Part shown: positions 1-9,457 of the stretch, in pieces
Numbering within the stretch: the first letter of the stretch is position 1
Layout of the letters: every line of letters starts with the position of its first letter
From: Actinomycetota bacterium
GTDB taxonomy: Bacteria > Actinomycetota > Geothermincolia > Geothermincolales > RBG-13-55-18
Direction: 5' to 3'
Length of the DNA stretch: 64,000 nt
NCBI GenBank assembly: GCA_013178005.1
Contig: JABLXL010000001.1
Location: forward strand, 81,385 to 145,384
Translations under genes and position numbers: made by a program
Notes under the pieces: generated by a model
Databases searched by the model: none
What the model was told of the DNA's origin: nothing
The model's input: only the letters and a program-made list of their open reading frames with translations

Positions 1-1883
1 ACGCCGTTCTCGTTCCTCCCCACGCCCCTGCCCTGCTCCCAGACCCATTTCTCCTTTCCCGAGGAGGTCCGGATGCGGTAGGTGATCTGGTATGGCTCGC
101 CCGCCTCGAGGGCCTCCTGGACGGTGACCCACACCATGTCGCGGTCTTCAGGATGGATGAGTTCAGCGAAAACGACGGCTCTGTTTCCCTCCAGGTCCTC
201 GGGACGGTATCCGGTGAGCTCCAGGCTCCCCTCGCTAACGAAGAGCATGGTCCACGAGATGTCGTTCAGGCAGCGGTAGGCCATGCCCGGGAGGTTGCCG
301 AGCAGGGTGGCGAAGGCCCTGCGGCTCTCGGCCAGTGCTTTCTCCACCTCCGCCTGTTCGGTGATGTCGCGGGCGTTTACCAGCAGGCCCTGGATCACGG
401 GATCGTCCCACATGTCGCTGCAAAGGCACTCGAGACGGCGCCAGGATCCGTCGCCTGTCCGCACGCGCATCTCCAACCTCAAGGCCTCCCTTTCGGTGGC
501 GCAGGCCGCGAGGCCTTCCCTTACCGAGGCGAGGTCGTCCGGATGCGCGAAGTCGAAGAGGCCGGCGCCTTCGAGCTCGCTTTCCTTAAGGCCGAGAGCG
601 CGGCCCAGGGAGGGAGAGCAATATCGTATGGAGCCGTTTTCGCCGAGGATGAGCGTGATATCCTGGGATCTCTCTATCAGGGCGCGGTGGTGTTTCTCGG
701 AATCGCTTACCGCTTTGCGGAGCTTTATGCGGACGAGGGCCTCCCCGATATGGCCGATCAGAGCCTCGATGACCAGTCGTGCCCAGGGGGTTATCTCCTC
801 GGCCCTGTGGGAGGCCAGGTTGACGCAACCCACCGCCTGACCTTCGTGCATAATGGGCACCACGGCGATGGACTTGATGCCCTCTTCCAAGTGAGCTTTA
901 CTCTTGGGCACGGGAAGCTCGTCGTAACCCGCGTAAAATGATTTGCCCGACTTCACCAGGGCGGTTCGTGGGGAGTCCGCGTCATAGCGGGAGATGAGCG
1001 CGAGGAAGGCCTCTGAAAGGCCGACGTGGTGGGTGAGCGTAAATCCCCCCGTCTCATCGTCGAGGATGTAGATGCCGCCGCTGTCCAAGCCCGAGGCCTC
1101 GATGATCGACTCGAGGGATATTCGCAGGGCCTCCGCGGTGTCCTCCGTCCTGGAAAGACGGATGCCCAGGTCCCTCTGGGCGGCCAGCAGTCGTTCGGAC
1201 CCCTGCCGCTCGGTGATGTCACGCGAGTTGACCACCAGGCCGGAGACCACGGGATCGTCGAGCATGTTGCGCGAGCTCACCTCGTGCACGCGCCAGGAGC
1301 CGTCGGAGTGGCGCAGGCGCGCCACGGCGTACCTGGCCACGCCTGGTCTTTGCGCGGCGATCTCGAGGGCGGCTCTGGATATCTCCACGTCTTCGGGGTG
1401 TATCAGAGAGAAGATGGACCGTCCCTCCATCTCCTCGGGCGCGTAGCCCAAGATTTCGCGGATGGAGCTGCCGCAAAAGACTATGGTCCCGTCCTCTCCC
1501 AGCACACAAACCAAATCCTGGGCGCTTTCCACCAGGGCGCGATATAGTTCAAGGCGGCTCTCCACCGCTCGGTTTTGGGCCGAGCCGCCGCTGGTTTCTC
1601 CGGCCCTTTCGCCGGAACTATGTGGTTTGTGCCGGCGCAAACTCAAAGCTTTCCCTTCCGACGAGAAGCGAACAAGCCTGTTATCCGAACGATCCGCGAC
1701 CGAGAAGCTTTTTAGGATATTATACCTTTCATATGTGCTGGGCACCTTCTCCCCGGCGCGAGATTTCAAAGAACCAACGATGGTCCGGAGTCCTGCGCTT
1801 ATCAGCGTGTATGCGGATTCAATTCCACGAAGAGGCTGGTGGAACCGACTGCGGAACCGGTTGCCAAGTACGATGCCGACCAT
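1..1883 (-). CDS. PAS/GAF multi-domain sensor protein (3' end outside window)
   Basis: This reading frame is absent from the ORF track because it has no stop within the window. I translated it by hand from an ATG at 1883, which lies just after an in-frame TAA, and it stays open to base 1 (about 627 residues). After a basic N-terminal stretch of about 120 residues it shows a PAS domain (ILGYAPEEMEGRS, then HPEDVEISR, then DGSWRVHEV and VVNSRDITERQ), a GAF-like domain, and two more PAS domains ending in GSWRRLECL and LVNARDITEQ. This is the layout of a cytoplasmic signal-sensing protein, normally followed by a histidine kinase or a GGDEF/EAL output domain that would lie left of the window. The gene follows the 1944-5078 gene after 60 bases. 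The ligand and output are unknown. Confidence 0.8.
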   Translation of the reverse strand, partial: MVGIVLGNRFRSRFHQPLRGIESAYTLISAGLRTIVGSLKSRAGEKVPSTYERYNILKSFSVADRSDNRLVRFSSEGKALSLRRHKPHSSGERAGETSGGSAQNRAVESRLELYRALVESAQDLVCVLGEDGTIVFCGSSIREILGYAPEEMEGRSIFSLIHPEDVEISRAALEIAAQRPGVARYAVARLRHSDGSWRVHEVSSRNMLDDPVVSGLVVNSRDITERQGSERLLAAQRDLGIRLSRTEDTAEALRISLESIIEASGLDSGGIYILDDETGGFTLTHHVGLSEAFLALISRYDADSPRTALVKSGKSFYAGYDELPVPKSKAHLEEGIKSIAVVPIMHEGQAVGCVNLASHRAEEITPWARLVIEALIGHIGEALVRIKLRKAVSDSEKHHRALIERSQDITLILGENGSIRYCSPSLGRALGLKESELEGAGLFDFAHPDDLASVREGLAACATEREALRLEMRVRTGDGSWRRLECLCSDMWDDPVIQGLLVNARDITEQAEVEKALAESRRAFATLLGNLPGMAYRCLNDISWTMLFVSEGSLELTGYRPEDLEGNRAVVFAELIHPEDRDMVWVTVQEALEAGEPYQITYRIRTSSGKEKWVWEQGRGVGRNENG

Positions 1884-1943
1884 GAGACGAACTTAAGTAT
1901 CATTGAGTTCGATCGGCATGGGTGAAGCAAATCATGGAGGCGG

Positions 1944-4900
1944 CTATAAAGGCTGAGTGTTCGAGTCCGCGCGAATCACGTGCGTGGTGTTGGCCTGGCG
2001 GGTTACCTTGATGCTCAAGGTCAGGGGCTCTCCGATATAGGTGATGCCCAGGCAGTTCAGGCGCAGGGTTAGTGAATATTCGCCCTCCTCCACGGGAGCC
2101 TGGAGGGGTATGGGAAATATTGCCTCTTGATCCGGAGCGAGGTCGCAAGGCAGCGATCCCTGTTGAACCATCTCCCAGGCGGCGTCTCCCTCCCGCGTCC
2201 ACCGGGCGGTGACGGCGACCGTCCCCACCACGCCCTCGCGCTCGCGTTCCCAGAGGGCCGCGCCGCCGTTGTGTACGACGACGGTAAGGGAAAAGCATTC
2301 TCCGGATGAGAGGTCGGCGGCCGAGATGCCCTCAAGTGGCGTTTCATCTACAGCGGGGCCTCTGGAAAAGGCGCCCCCAGCTGGGTTGGTTATCGAGGCC
2401 GGGAGGGAGGTCGCCTCCCCGGAGTCGCTAGCCTCCTCCGCTGGAGAGGACGGAGCGCCTCCGGGGCCGCTCTCCTCTGGCTTCGAGCTCGACAGCGCTC
2501 CCCAGGCGGCCTCCAGGGCGCCCCTTATATCCGATTCGGACTCGACGTCGAGGAAATCGTCCACCATCACCCTGGTCTCCCAGGAACGGCCCTCGAGCGC
2601 CCCTTCTTTCACGGTCAGCTCCAGGGTATATTCGCCCGCCGCCACGGGCGCGGTGAGCTCGAAGGGGGCCAGCGCTCCCTCCTCCCCGGCGATGAAGAAG
2701 GGGCAGTAGAAATAGGAGCTCTCCCGCCTCACCACCTCCCCCTTGCCATCCCTCCAGGAAGCCTCCACGGGTTGGCGCTTTTCGTCCAGGTTCAGGAAGG
2801 GACGGGAGGAGGGGTTGGAGAGCACCAGGGAAGAGGAGAGGTGTTGGCCTGGTCCCGCAAGGCCGGGGGCGGCGAGCTGGATGTCGAGGTCCGTGGCGGG
2901 AGCAGTCTCCAAAGGTTCGAGCCGGTAGAGGCTCTGGCCCTCCGGGTAATCCTCCACCAGGGTAACGCCGGGGCTTTTATCGAGCTTTTCGCGCACCTCG
3001 CTTTGCATCTCCGGCGGATAGCGTTCCCACTGCACCACCAGGTGGTTTACTCCCGCTCCACGCAGGAAATGCAGTGAGCGGGAGGAGGGGAAGGAGAGCG
3101 TCTCCACCAGGGCGCGCCGGTAGAAGAGGGGGTAATAGCCGCTCATCCCGTTGAGGAGCTTCTTCCAGTTGTAAATGGAGAAATAGGTGGCGTCCTGTTC
3201 CCGTAAGGCGGAAAGGAAGGTGTTGTCGAGGGTGCCGTAGTTGATGGTCAGGGGATCCTCGAAGACGACGCTGTTGCCCACCGCGGGCATGGGGACCTCC
3301 GCCACCACCGCGCCCTCCACGTCCGCGAGGTCGCGGTAGACGCGGGGCACCGCGTCGCCCACCGCCACCGCCGAATAGGGCAGGCTCACCACCAGGAACT
3401 CCAGGAGCACGAGCGCCGTCACGGCGGCCACGGTGGCGTTGGCCCAGGAGCGGCCCCGCTTCCGCTCCAGGATGTCCTGGAGGTGGGAACAGCCGTAGGC
3501 CACCATGACCGACAGGGAGAGAATTACCATGATATGGTAGCGCGTGGGAAAACGCACGAAGCCGTAGATGGGGAGCTTGTGCAGCGCCTTGTAGAGGGGG
3601 TTGGGGATACCGTGGGGCTCGGGCCCCAGGGAGAGAACGAAACAGGTGAGGCCGAGGGCCGCGAAATAAACGAAATAAGCCCTGCGCGACGCGCTGGTAA
3701 GGAGTTTAACGTGCCCCTCATTGAATGGTCCGCCTTCATGGATATGGTGGCTGGTTCGTTCCCCGGTGCCGTCGTGATAACCGGTATCTAGACCTTGGTG
3801 GCTGCTTACGCTTTCTCCGGAAGAAGTGACTTCGTTGCGCAAGCCGCGCGCGACATCGAAGCCAGCCACCCCGGGTTCCCCGTGGCCCGAGCACGGGTCG
3901 TGAAAGGCCCGGGGCGGAGACGCTGGAGCAGAAGGACCGTTGCCTCCCGTTTCTGGGCCTGGGGCGCCCCTCCCCTCCATGCCGTTTGCCATCGGAGTCC
4001 CCAGTCCCCCGCTCTCCTCGGCGCCGCCGCTCCAGGCGGGCGGGTCCGAGGTTCCGTGGTTCGCTGGGAAATCAAGCTCCTCATGGCTTCGTGACGCCTC
4101 CGCGGATCCTTTCCCGCGCGTCCGCGCGCCCTTCAGCGCCGAAAAGAGGGCCAGAACCAGGAGGGGAAAGACCAGGAAACCCGGAAAGAGGGCGTTCCCC
4201 TCCCCCGGGTTTCCGGTGGGCAGAAACCCGAGCTTGCCGTATAGCCAGTTCTGGGGCAGGACGCGAACGTAGTCCCTCGCGGTGGCGTGGGCGATGACGT
4301 TGATCGCCGGCTCGCCCTCCTTTTCGGGGATGTTTTTATGGAGGCGGAAATAGGGCAGCGCAAAGGGGAGGATCACCAGCATACACAGTGCGAGTACCCC
4401 GACCACCCGAAGCAGGGCCCCCAGGTGCTCGCGCCAGCGCGGAGAGAGCGTTTTCCAGAGCAGGAAGAGGCCAATGGGGATGGAGGAGAAGGCGAGCTGG
4501 TACCATCCCAAAAGCGCCTGGGCGAGGAAGGCCGCGCCCAAACCCAACAGGTAGCGGCGTTCCCCCACGTCGAAATAGCGGAAGAGCATGAGGATGATCA
4601 GCGGCTGAAAGAGATACAGGCTCACGTGCACGTGCACGATGGTGGAGAAGTGATAGGGCACGAAGGCGAAGAAAACCCCCGCCGCGAAAGCCGCCAGCCG
4701 ACTCCCCGTGAGGTACCTGGCGAGGAGGTACATGGCGTAGCCGCAGAGGGCGAAACCCAGCAGGGCCACCAGGTTATAGGCGAGCACGGGGTTGCCGGTG
4801 ACCCAGGAGATGGGGGCGGCGAACATGGCCAGGATGAAGAGGTGTTCCGAGTAAGCCAGGCTGTCGGGGGAGGGGTAGTTCATGTTGGCCTGGAAGAGAG

Positions 4901-5078
4901 CGGTGGGGTCGGTGACCACAGCATGGGCGTCCCACGACATGATCCACACGTTGAGGAGGTTATCCACGTGGCTGGAGATCACCGCCTCGTGGAGATGAAG
5001 GGAGAAGGGGTAGGCGAACAGGAACACCAGGACCACGAAGAGCGCTATCACCAGGAGGTGCTCTCGGTACCCCGACAT
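1944..5078 (-). CDS. Large polytopic membrane glycosyltransferase-like protein with extracytoplasmic C-terminal domain
   Basis: A 1044-residue protein. The N-terminal ~330 residues hold about eight hydrophobic segments, with an acidic, aromatic loop after the first one (SSHVDNLLNVWIMSWD), as in GT-C fold enzymes that use polyprenyl-phosphate sugars. Residues ~330-460 form a hydrophilic linker rich in Gly, Ser, Glu and His that interrupts the membrane part. More hydrophobic segments follow (AYFVYFAALGLTCFVLSLG). The C-terminal ~350 residues look like soluble beta-sandwich domains, one with a low-complexity Ser/Glu/Pro stretch. It resembles the YfhO/GT39-like membrane proteins common in polysaccharide loci, but no substrate can be assigned. 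The function is inferred from topology and neighbourhood. Confidence 0.6.
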   Translation of the reverse strand: MSGYREHLLVIALFVVLVFLFAYPFSLHLHEAVISSHVDNLLNVWIMSWDAHAVVTDPTALFQANMNYPSPDSLAYSEHLFILAMFAAPISWVTGNPVLAYNLVALLGFALCGYAMYLLARYLTGSRLAAFAAGVFFAFVPYHFSTIVHVHVSLYLFQPLIILMLFRYFDVGERRYLLGLGAAFLAQALLGWYQLAFSSIPIGLFLLWKTLSPRWREHLGALLRVVGVLALCMLVILPFALPYFRLHKNIPEKEGEPAINVIAHATARDYVRVLPQNWLYGKLGFLPTGNPGEGNALFPGFLVFPLLVLALFSALKGARTRGKGSAEASRSHEELDFPANHGTSDPPAWSGGAEESGGLGTPMANGMEGRGAPGPETGGNGPSAPASPPRAFHDPCSGHGEPGVAGFDVARGLRNEVTSSGESVSSHQGLDTGYHDGTGERTSHHIHEGGPFNEGHVKLLTSASRRAYFVYFAALGLTCFVLSLGPEPHGIPNPLYKALHKLPIYGFVRFPTRYHIMVILSLSVMVAYGCSHLQDILERKRGRSWANATVAAVTALVLLEFLVVSLPYSAVAVGDAVPRVYRDLADVEGAVVAEVPMPAVGNSVVFEDPLTINYGTLDNTFLSALREQDATYFSIYNWKKLLNGMSGYYPLFYRRALVETLSFPSSRSLHFLRGAGVNHLVVQWERYPPEMQSEVREKLDKSPGVTLVEDYPEGQSLYRLEPLETAPATDLDIQLAAPGLAGPGQHLSSSLVLSNPSSRPFLNLDEKRQPVEASWRDGKGEVVRRESSYFYCPFFIAGEEGALAPFELTAPVAAGEYTLELTVKEGALEGRSWETRVMVDDFLDVESESDIRGALEAAWGALSSSKPEESGPGGAPSSPAEEASDSGEATSLPASITNPAGGAFSRGPAVDETPLEGISAADLSSGECFSLTVVVHNGGAALWEREREGVVGTVAVTARWTREGDAAWEMVQQGSLPCDLAPDQEAIFPIPLQAPVEEGEYSLTLRLNCLGITYIGEPLTLSIKVTRQANTTHVIRADSNTQPL

Positions 5079-5501
5079 CCCCTCAGCCCGTCCTTCCGTT
5101 CATCTTGCCTTCCTGGTCAAAGTCGGTTTTCGCCCGGTCATGTTCTGTTCATCACCGCCGCTTTCCTTCGATGCTCCGCCTGGTCGTTTTGTCCCGCGCT
5201 ATGCGCTTCCGTCCCGTCCGGGAGACGGCGATCTCCGATACGGGTGAGTCTTCTGCTTTCGCGGGAGACGATAACGGCACCCACCAGGCCAACTCGTCTC
5301 TTCGATCCTTCTGCTTCCGCCATGACCATCCCTGCGGCCACCGGGAAAGACCTAACCACGAAGGCCTCGAACCCTCGGCGACCTCCGGTTGCCGGTGAAG
5401 AGCATAACCCGTCCCGGCGACAGGACATTATTGTAGAATATGCTCACGTCCTTAAGGAAACGCAATAGCGCGCGAGGTTTTGAAGCAGGAGGGGACATAG
5501 T
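5079..5501. other. Divergent intergenic region, no gene seen
   Basis: These 423 bases separate two divergently transcribed genes and so should hold promoters for both. ORFs on either strand here look like chance frames. An AT-rich patch with TAGAAT near 5432 could be a -10 element for the plus-strand gene, but no convincing -35 box accompanies it. The ribosome site AGGAGGGG lies just before the start at 5502. Confidence 0.4.
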
Positions 5502-6929
5502 ATGCGGGAAAGGACCGGCCTCGACGTTTTCTTCGCCCCCCGTGGCGTGGCGGTGGTGGGGGCGACCCCCAATGAGCTCAAGGGCGGCTACAGCATCATC
5601 GCCAACATGCTGGAGTCGTTCGCGGGCCCCGTATATCCGGTGAACCCCGGCAGGGACGAGGTGCTGGGCGTGAAATGCTACCGCTCCGTGCGCGAGCTCG
5701 CCGGGAAGGCGGACATGGCCATCGTCTTCGTGCCCGCGGCCTCGGTGCCCGGGGTGCTGGAGGACTGCGCGGCCGCGGGAGTCAAGGCGGCGGTGTTGGA
5801 GTCGGGGGGCTTCGCGGAGGTGGGCGAGGAGGGAAAGCGCATCGAGGCTGCCTGCCGGGAGATAGCCGCCCGCACCGGGCTTCGCCTGTGGGGGCCCAAC
5901 TGCACCGGACTGGTGAACACCGACCCCTTCATCTTCACCCCCTTCATGCGCGTCCCCAACGTCCACGAGAGGCTCAAGCCCGGAACCCTCGGCATCATCG
6001 CCCAGAGCGGGATGCTCGCCGCGGGCTTCATGCTGCAGTACGTCATCTCCGGGTATTTCACCGTCTCCAAAGCCTGCGCCATCGGAAACAAGATGGACGT
6101 CGACGAGGTGGAGGTCCTGCGCTACATGTCCTCCGACCCCAAGACCAAGGCGGTGGTAGCCTACCTCGAGTCCATCGTCGACGGCAGGGCCTTCCTGGAG
6201 GTGACCAGGGAGATGGCGGGGAGGAAGCCGCTGGTGGTGCTCAAAGGAGGGCGGTACGAGGAGTCGGCCAGGGCGGCCCTATCCCACACCGCCAGCATGG
6301 CCGGCTCCGACGAGGTGGTGGACGGAGCCCTGCGCCAGTCGGGGGTGATCAGGGTGGACGACTTTCAGGAGCTCATGAACCTGGGGAAGGCCTTCTCCAT
6401 CCACCCTGAGCCCTTCCGCCTCTCCACTCCCGGGGGCGATTGCGTGGCGGTGGTTACGGTCACGGGAGGGGGAGGGGTGGTGCTCACTGATCTTTTGCGC
6501 GCCGCCGGGCTTAAGGTGCCGGCGCTCGAGCAGCGCACCCTGGATTTCCTGCGCAGAGAGGTGTTCCCGGACTGGATGGCGCCCTCCAACCCCGTGGATA
6601 TCTGGCCCGCCATCGAACAGAGGGGCTTCGCGGCCTTCGGGGACTCCATAAAGGCGGTGCTGGCCGACGAGCGCGTCGACGGCGTCATCCTCTTGCCCTT
6701 CGCCTCGCGCATGATCGAGTACTTCCCCTTCGAGGAGATCGGGGAGGCGGTGCGCGAGAGCGGTAAGGCCATGGTCTCCTGGATGTTCGGGGACCTGCGC
6801 TATTTCGACACCATGGAGGAGCGGCTACGCGGGTTCGGGATCCCCGTGTACAACGACCTCCATTCCTGCGTGCTGGCCATGAAGTCCTACCTCTGCTTCT
6901 CGCGCAAGGCGCGCGAGAGGGATGAGTGA
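5502..6929 (+). CDS. NDP-forming acyl-CoA synthetase, alpha-type (CoA-binding and ligase domains)
   Basis: A 475-residue cytoplasmic protein of the ADP-forming acetyl-CoA synthetase / succinyl-CoA synthetase superfamily. The family converts an acyl-CoA plus ADP and phosphate to acid, CoA and ATP, or the reverse. The N-terminal CoA-binding Rossmann domain shows VAVVGATPNELKGGY (~16-30), followed by LWGPNCTGLVN and GIIAQSGMLAAG. The histidine that is phosphorylated in the family is probably His262 in ALSHTASMAGS. The length fits an alpha subunit alone. No ATP-grasp beta subunit lies next to it, so the partner must be encoded elsewhere. The start has a strong AGGAGGGG site nine bases upstream. 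It is flanked by unrelated genes and ends convergently with the next gene. The acyl substrate is unknown. Confidence 0.85.
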   Translation: MRERTGLDVFFAPRGVAVVGATPNELKGGYSIIANMLESFAGPVYPVNPGRDEVLGVKCYRSVRELAGKADMAIVFVPAASVPGVLEDCAAAGVKAAVLESGGFAEVGEEGKRIEAACREIAARTGLRLWGPNCTGLVNTDPFIFTPFMRVPNVHERLKPGTLGIIAQSGMLAAGFMLQYVISGYFTVSKACAIGNKMDVDEVEVLRYMSSDPKTKAVVAYLESIVDGRAFLEVTREMAGRKPLVVLKGGRYEESARAALSHTASMAGSDEVVDGALRQSGVIRVDDFQELMNLGKAFSIHPEPFRLSTPGGDCVAVVTVTGGGGVVLTDLLRAAGLKVPALEQRTLDFLRREVFPDWMAPSNPVDIWPAIEQRGFAAFGDSIKAVLADERVDGVILLPFASRMIEYFPFEEIGEAVRESGKAMVSWMFGDLRYFDTMEERLRGFGIPVYNDLHSCVLAMKSYLCFSRKARERDE

Positions 6930-6940
6930 AAACGCGTGGC

Positions 6941-6971
6941 GACGGCGGTGGGAGGTTGCTCACGCGCCGTC
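6941..6971. terminator. Possible hairpin between convergent genes
   Basis: GACGGCG at 6941 pairs with CGCCGTC at 6965-6971 across a 17-base loop, in the 80-base gap between two convergent genes. There is no clear T-run directly after it, so a terminator role is only suggested. Confidence 0.25.
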
Positions 6972-7009
6972 TGATCCCCAGTGATCACGAAACCGCGCCG
7001 GTGGGTTTT

Positions 7010-9457
7010 TCAGTCCAGGGGGTAACCCTCGGTGTTGTGTCCGCCCACGATGCTCCCGTTGTACTGGAAATACACGGGACGCTCGGCCATGATGGGCACG
7101 TCCGAGGACACCTTGATGGACACGTCCCCGTGGGCGTTGTCGTGCACCCCGATCCCCAGGCCATCGCCGTGCACGGCCACGGTGGCGCGGGAGCGCGCCT
7201 TTACCGTGAGCTCCTTGCGCACGTTGTTCCCGTCCCCGCAGAGGTAGTCGAGGGTCACCTTCGCGGGGGCGTCCCCTGGGTTTTGTAGGCAGAGCCAGGT
7301 ATGGAAACCGGGCCTGGTGCATCCCTCGGCGAAGTACCATTCCTGGGAGGGAGCCGCCGCGCCCATGACGTTGGACCCCCCATCCCAGGCCCCGTTGTAG
7401 TTGAAGTACATGGGACGCTCCGCCACCACCGGGCGGTCCGAGGACACCTTGATGGACACGTCCCCGTGGGCGTTGTCGTGCACCCCTATCCCTTCGGTGT
7501 CGCCATGCACGGCAACGGTGTATCGCGCCCTCGCCCGGACCGCCACCGTCTTGCGCACGTTGGCGCCGTCGCCGCAGAGGTAATCGAGGGTCACGTGGGC
7601 GTCTTCCTCGCCGGGGTTCTGCAGGGTGAGCCAGGTATGGAAACCGGGCCTGGTGCAGCCCTCGGCGAAGAACCACTCTTCCCGCGGAGCATCCACGGCC
7701 ATGACGTTGTGCCCTCCGGACCAGGTGCCGTTGCCGCTCTGGTAATTGAAATACAGCGCCCGCTCCGCGATGAGCCCCTCCTGGTCGGAGATGATGGAGG
7801 CGCTTACCTCCTGGCCGTCTATGGTGGTGTTCACGGGCACGGTCATGCGCGATCGCGGAGGGATGGTCACCACCTTGATCACCGATAGCCCGCTGGGCAT
7901 CAGGTACCTTATCTGGACCATGATCTCGTGGTCCAGGGGGTTCATGAGCAATATCCACTGGCTGAAGCCCTTGCCCGTGTAGCCCTCCGCCAGGTAACAG
8001 CGGCTTTTCACGGCCTCGGGAGGCCAGATGTCCGGGACCTCCTCGTGGCTGTAGGAGGCGCTGTGCCGGGCGTCCTTGCGGAACATGGGCCAGGCGGCCT
8101 TGTCGGCGCGGTAAGGACCCGTCTCCCAGCAGAAGAGCTTGCCCGTCTGCCCATCGGCGCCGGTAGCGATGATAAGCTCGGTGCGCCCGTCAGCGTCGAT
8201 GTCGCCCACCGCCACGCTGTTGAACATGTTGCCGCCCATGTCCGCGTCCAGCACGTGTTCCCCGTTGGGGTCGTAGGCCATGATGGACAGGCCTTCGGAG
8301 ATGATCACGTCCATGTCGCCGTCGCCGTCGATGTCCGCGATGGCCGGGGAGCCCATCTTCTGCACCGGCCAGAAGCAGCGCGTCCACTTTACCTTCCCGT
8401 CGTGTTCCCAGACATAGATATTGTTATCCAGGGAGCCCAGGGCGACCTCGTAGAAGCCGTCGCCGTCGATGTCTGCGACGGCGGGGGAGCCGAAGTTGTT
8501 GTTGCCGGTGTTCACGGGCCAGCCGGGGAGGCTCTCGCCGCGGTAGTTGAAGGCGTAGACGTGCTTGCCGTCGGCGTAGGAGAGGTAATTCCCCGCTCCG
8601 GGGTTGGTGTTCTGCCAGAAGAGGCCCGTGCCCACGATGACGTCGGGGAACCCGTCGCGGTCCAGGTCGGCTATGGCCGGGGAGGACCATATCACCTGGG
8701 GCAGGCATTTAGGCCACCCGTTCTTGATGGAGCCGTCCCCCTCGAAAACGTAGAGCAAGCCGCCGCGAGGCCAGGGCCAGTTGGGGCCTCCCCAGCAGTC
8801 GGCGCCTATGGCCACCTCGTCCTTTCCGTCCAGGTCGATGTCCGCGCAGGCGGGCGAGGACCACACGGTGTCGGCGTTGTAGTACTGCCAGGCCACCGGG
8901 CCTTCATAGTGCCAGGCGGTTATGTAATGGCCCCAGGAGCCCACCACGATCTCCAGGTTCCCGTCTCCGTCCAGGTCCCCGCAGGAAGGGGAGGAGAAGA
9001 CCTCCTTGTAGCCGAAGGCGGTGCCCGCGAACTTGGGCCAGCCCCAGGCGGACAGGGGTTGTCCCTGGCTGTTCAGGCCGTAAACGTACCCGTTGTCGCA
9101 CCCGAAGAAGATCTCGAGCTTCCCGTCCCCGTCGCAGTCCACGGCCAGGGGGCTTGACTGGATAGGCGCCCCGGTATAGAAATCCCAGCGTATGCCGCCC
9201 CCGGCGTCCACGCAATAGAAATGGCCGTTGCTGTTGCCTATGAGCACCTCCTGGCGGCCGTCCCCGTCGACGTCCGCGATGGTGGGGGAGGAGTGCTTGA
9301 ACATGCTCCCCATGTCGTGCATCCATTCCAGCCTCCAGCCGGGGGGGTAGGTGTAGGCCGCTGCCCGGCGCTGCGGGAGCGCCAGCAGGGCGACCGCCGC
9401 AAGGCAAACGCATGCGACGGCCAGGGGGATATAAACCAGGGTGTTCCGCGATCTCAA
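7010..9457 (-). CDS. Secreted FG-GAP/VCBS beta-propeller protein with C-terminal surface repeats
   Basis: The ORF track starts this at 9715, but a TTG at 9457, six bases after AGGAGG and directly before a signal peptide (RNTLVYIPLAVACVCLAAVALL), is the better start, giving 815 residues. The first half carries about eight calcium-binding-type motifs (DVDGDGRQE, DCDGDGKLE, DLDGDGNLE, DIDLDGKDE, DLDRDGFPD and others) spaced like the blades of an FG-GAP/VCBS propeller. The second half has three repeats of ~120 residues with a conserved pattern (EWFFAEGCTRPGF, WLTLQNPG, AERPMYFNYNG) that resembles actinobacterial DUF5719-like domains. The same repeat occurs in the gene at 14007. It is probably an exported cell-surface or adhesin-like protein. 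The ligand is unknown. Confidence 0.85.
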   Translation of the reverse strand: MRSRNTLVYIPLAVACVCLAAVALLALPQRRAAAYTYPPGWRLEWMHDMGSMFKHSSPTIADVDGDGRQEVLIGNSNGHFYCVDAGGGIRWDFYTGAPIQSSPLAVDCDGDGKLEIFFGCDNGYVYGLNSQGQPLSAWGWPKFAGTAFGYKEVFSSPSCGDLDGDGNLEIVVGSWGHYITAWHYEGPVAWQYYNADTVWSSPACADIDLDGKDEVAIGADCWGGPNWPWPRGGLLYVFEGDGSIKNGWPKCLPQVIWSSPAIADLDRDGFPDVIVGTGLFWQNTNPGAGNYLSYADGKHVYAFNYRGESLPGWPVNTGNNNFGSPAVADIDGDGFYEVALGSLDNNIYVWEHDGKVKWTRCFWPVQKMGSPAIADIDGDGDMDVIISEGLSIMAYDPNGEHVLDADMGGNMFNSVAVGDIDADGRTELIIATGADGQTGKLFCWETGPYRADKAAWPMFRKDARHSASYSHEEVPDIWPPEAVKSRCYLAEGYTGKGFSQWILLMNPLDHEIMVQIRYLMPSGLSVIKVVTIPPRSRMTVPVNTTIDGQEVSASIISDQEGLIAERALYFNYQSGNGTWSGGHNVMAVDAPREEWFFAEGCTRPGFHTWLTLQNPGEEDAHVTLDYLCGDGANVRKTVAVRARARYTVAVHGDTEGIGVHDNAHGDVSIKVSSDRPVVAERPMYFNYNGAWDGGSNVMGAAAPSQEWYFAEGCTRPGFHTWLCLQNPGDAPAKVTLDYLCGDGNNVRKELTVKARSRATVAVHGDGLGIGVHDNAHGDVSIKVSSDVPIMAERPVYFQYNGSIVGGHNTEGYPLD

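Noticed and set aside
4287-5468. Plus-strand ORF of 393 residues
   Set aside because: It is antisense to the transmembrane part of the 1944-5078 gene. The charged Glu/His/Gly-rich text mirrors hydrophobic codons.
7928-9157. Long plus-strand ORF of 409 residues
   Set aside because: It is antisense to the propeller gene. The Val/Asp/Gly-rich sequence is the mirror of the DxDGDG repeats and has no ribosome site.
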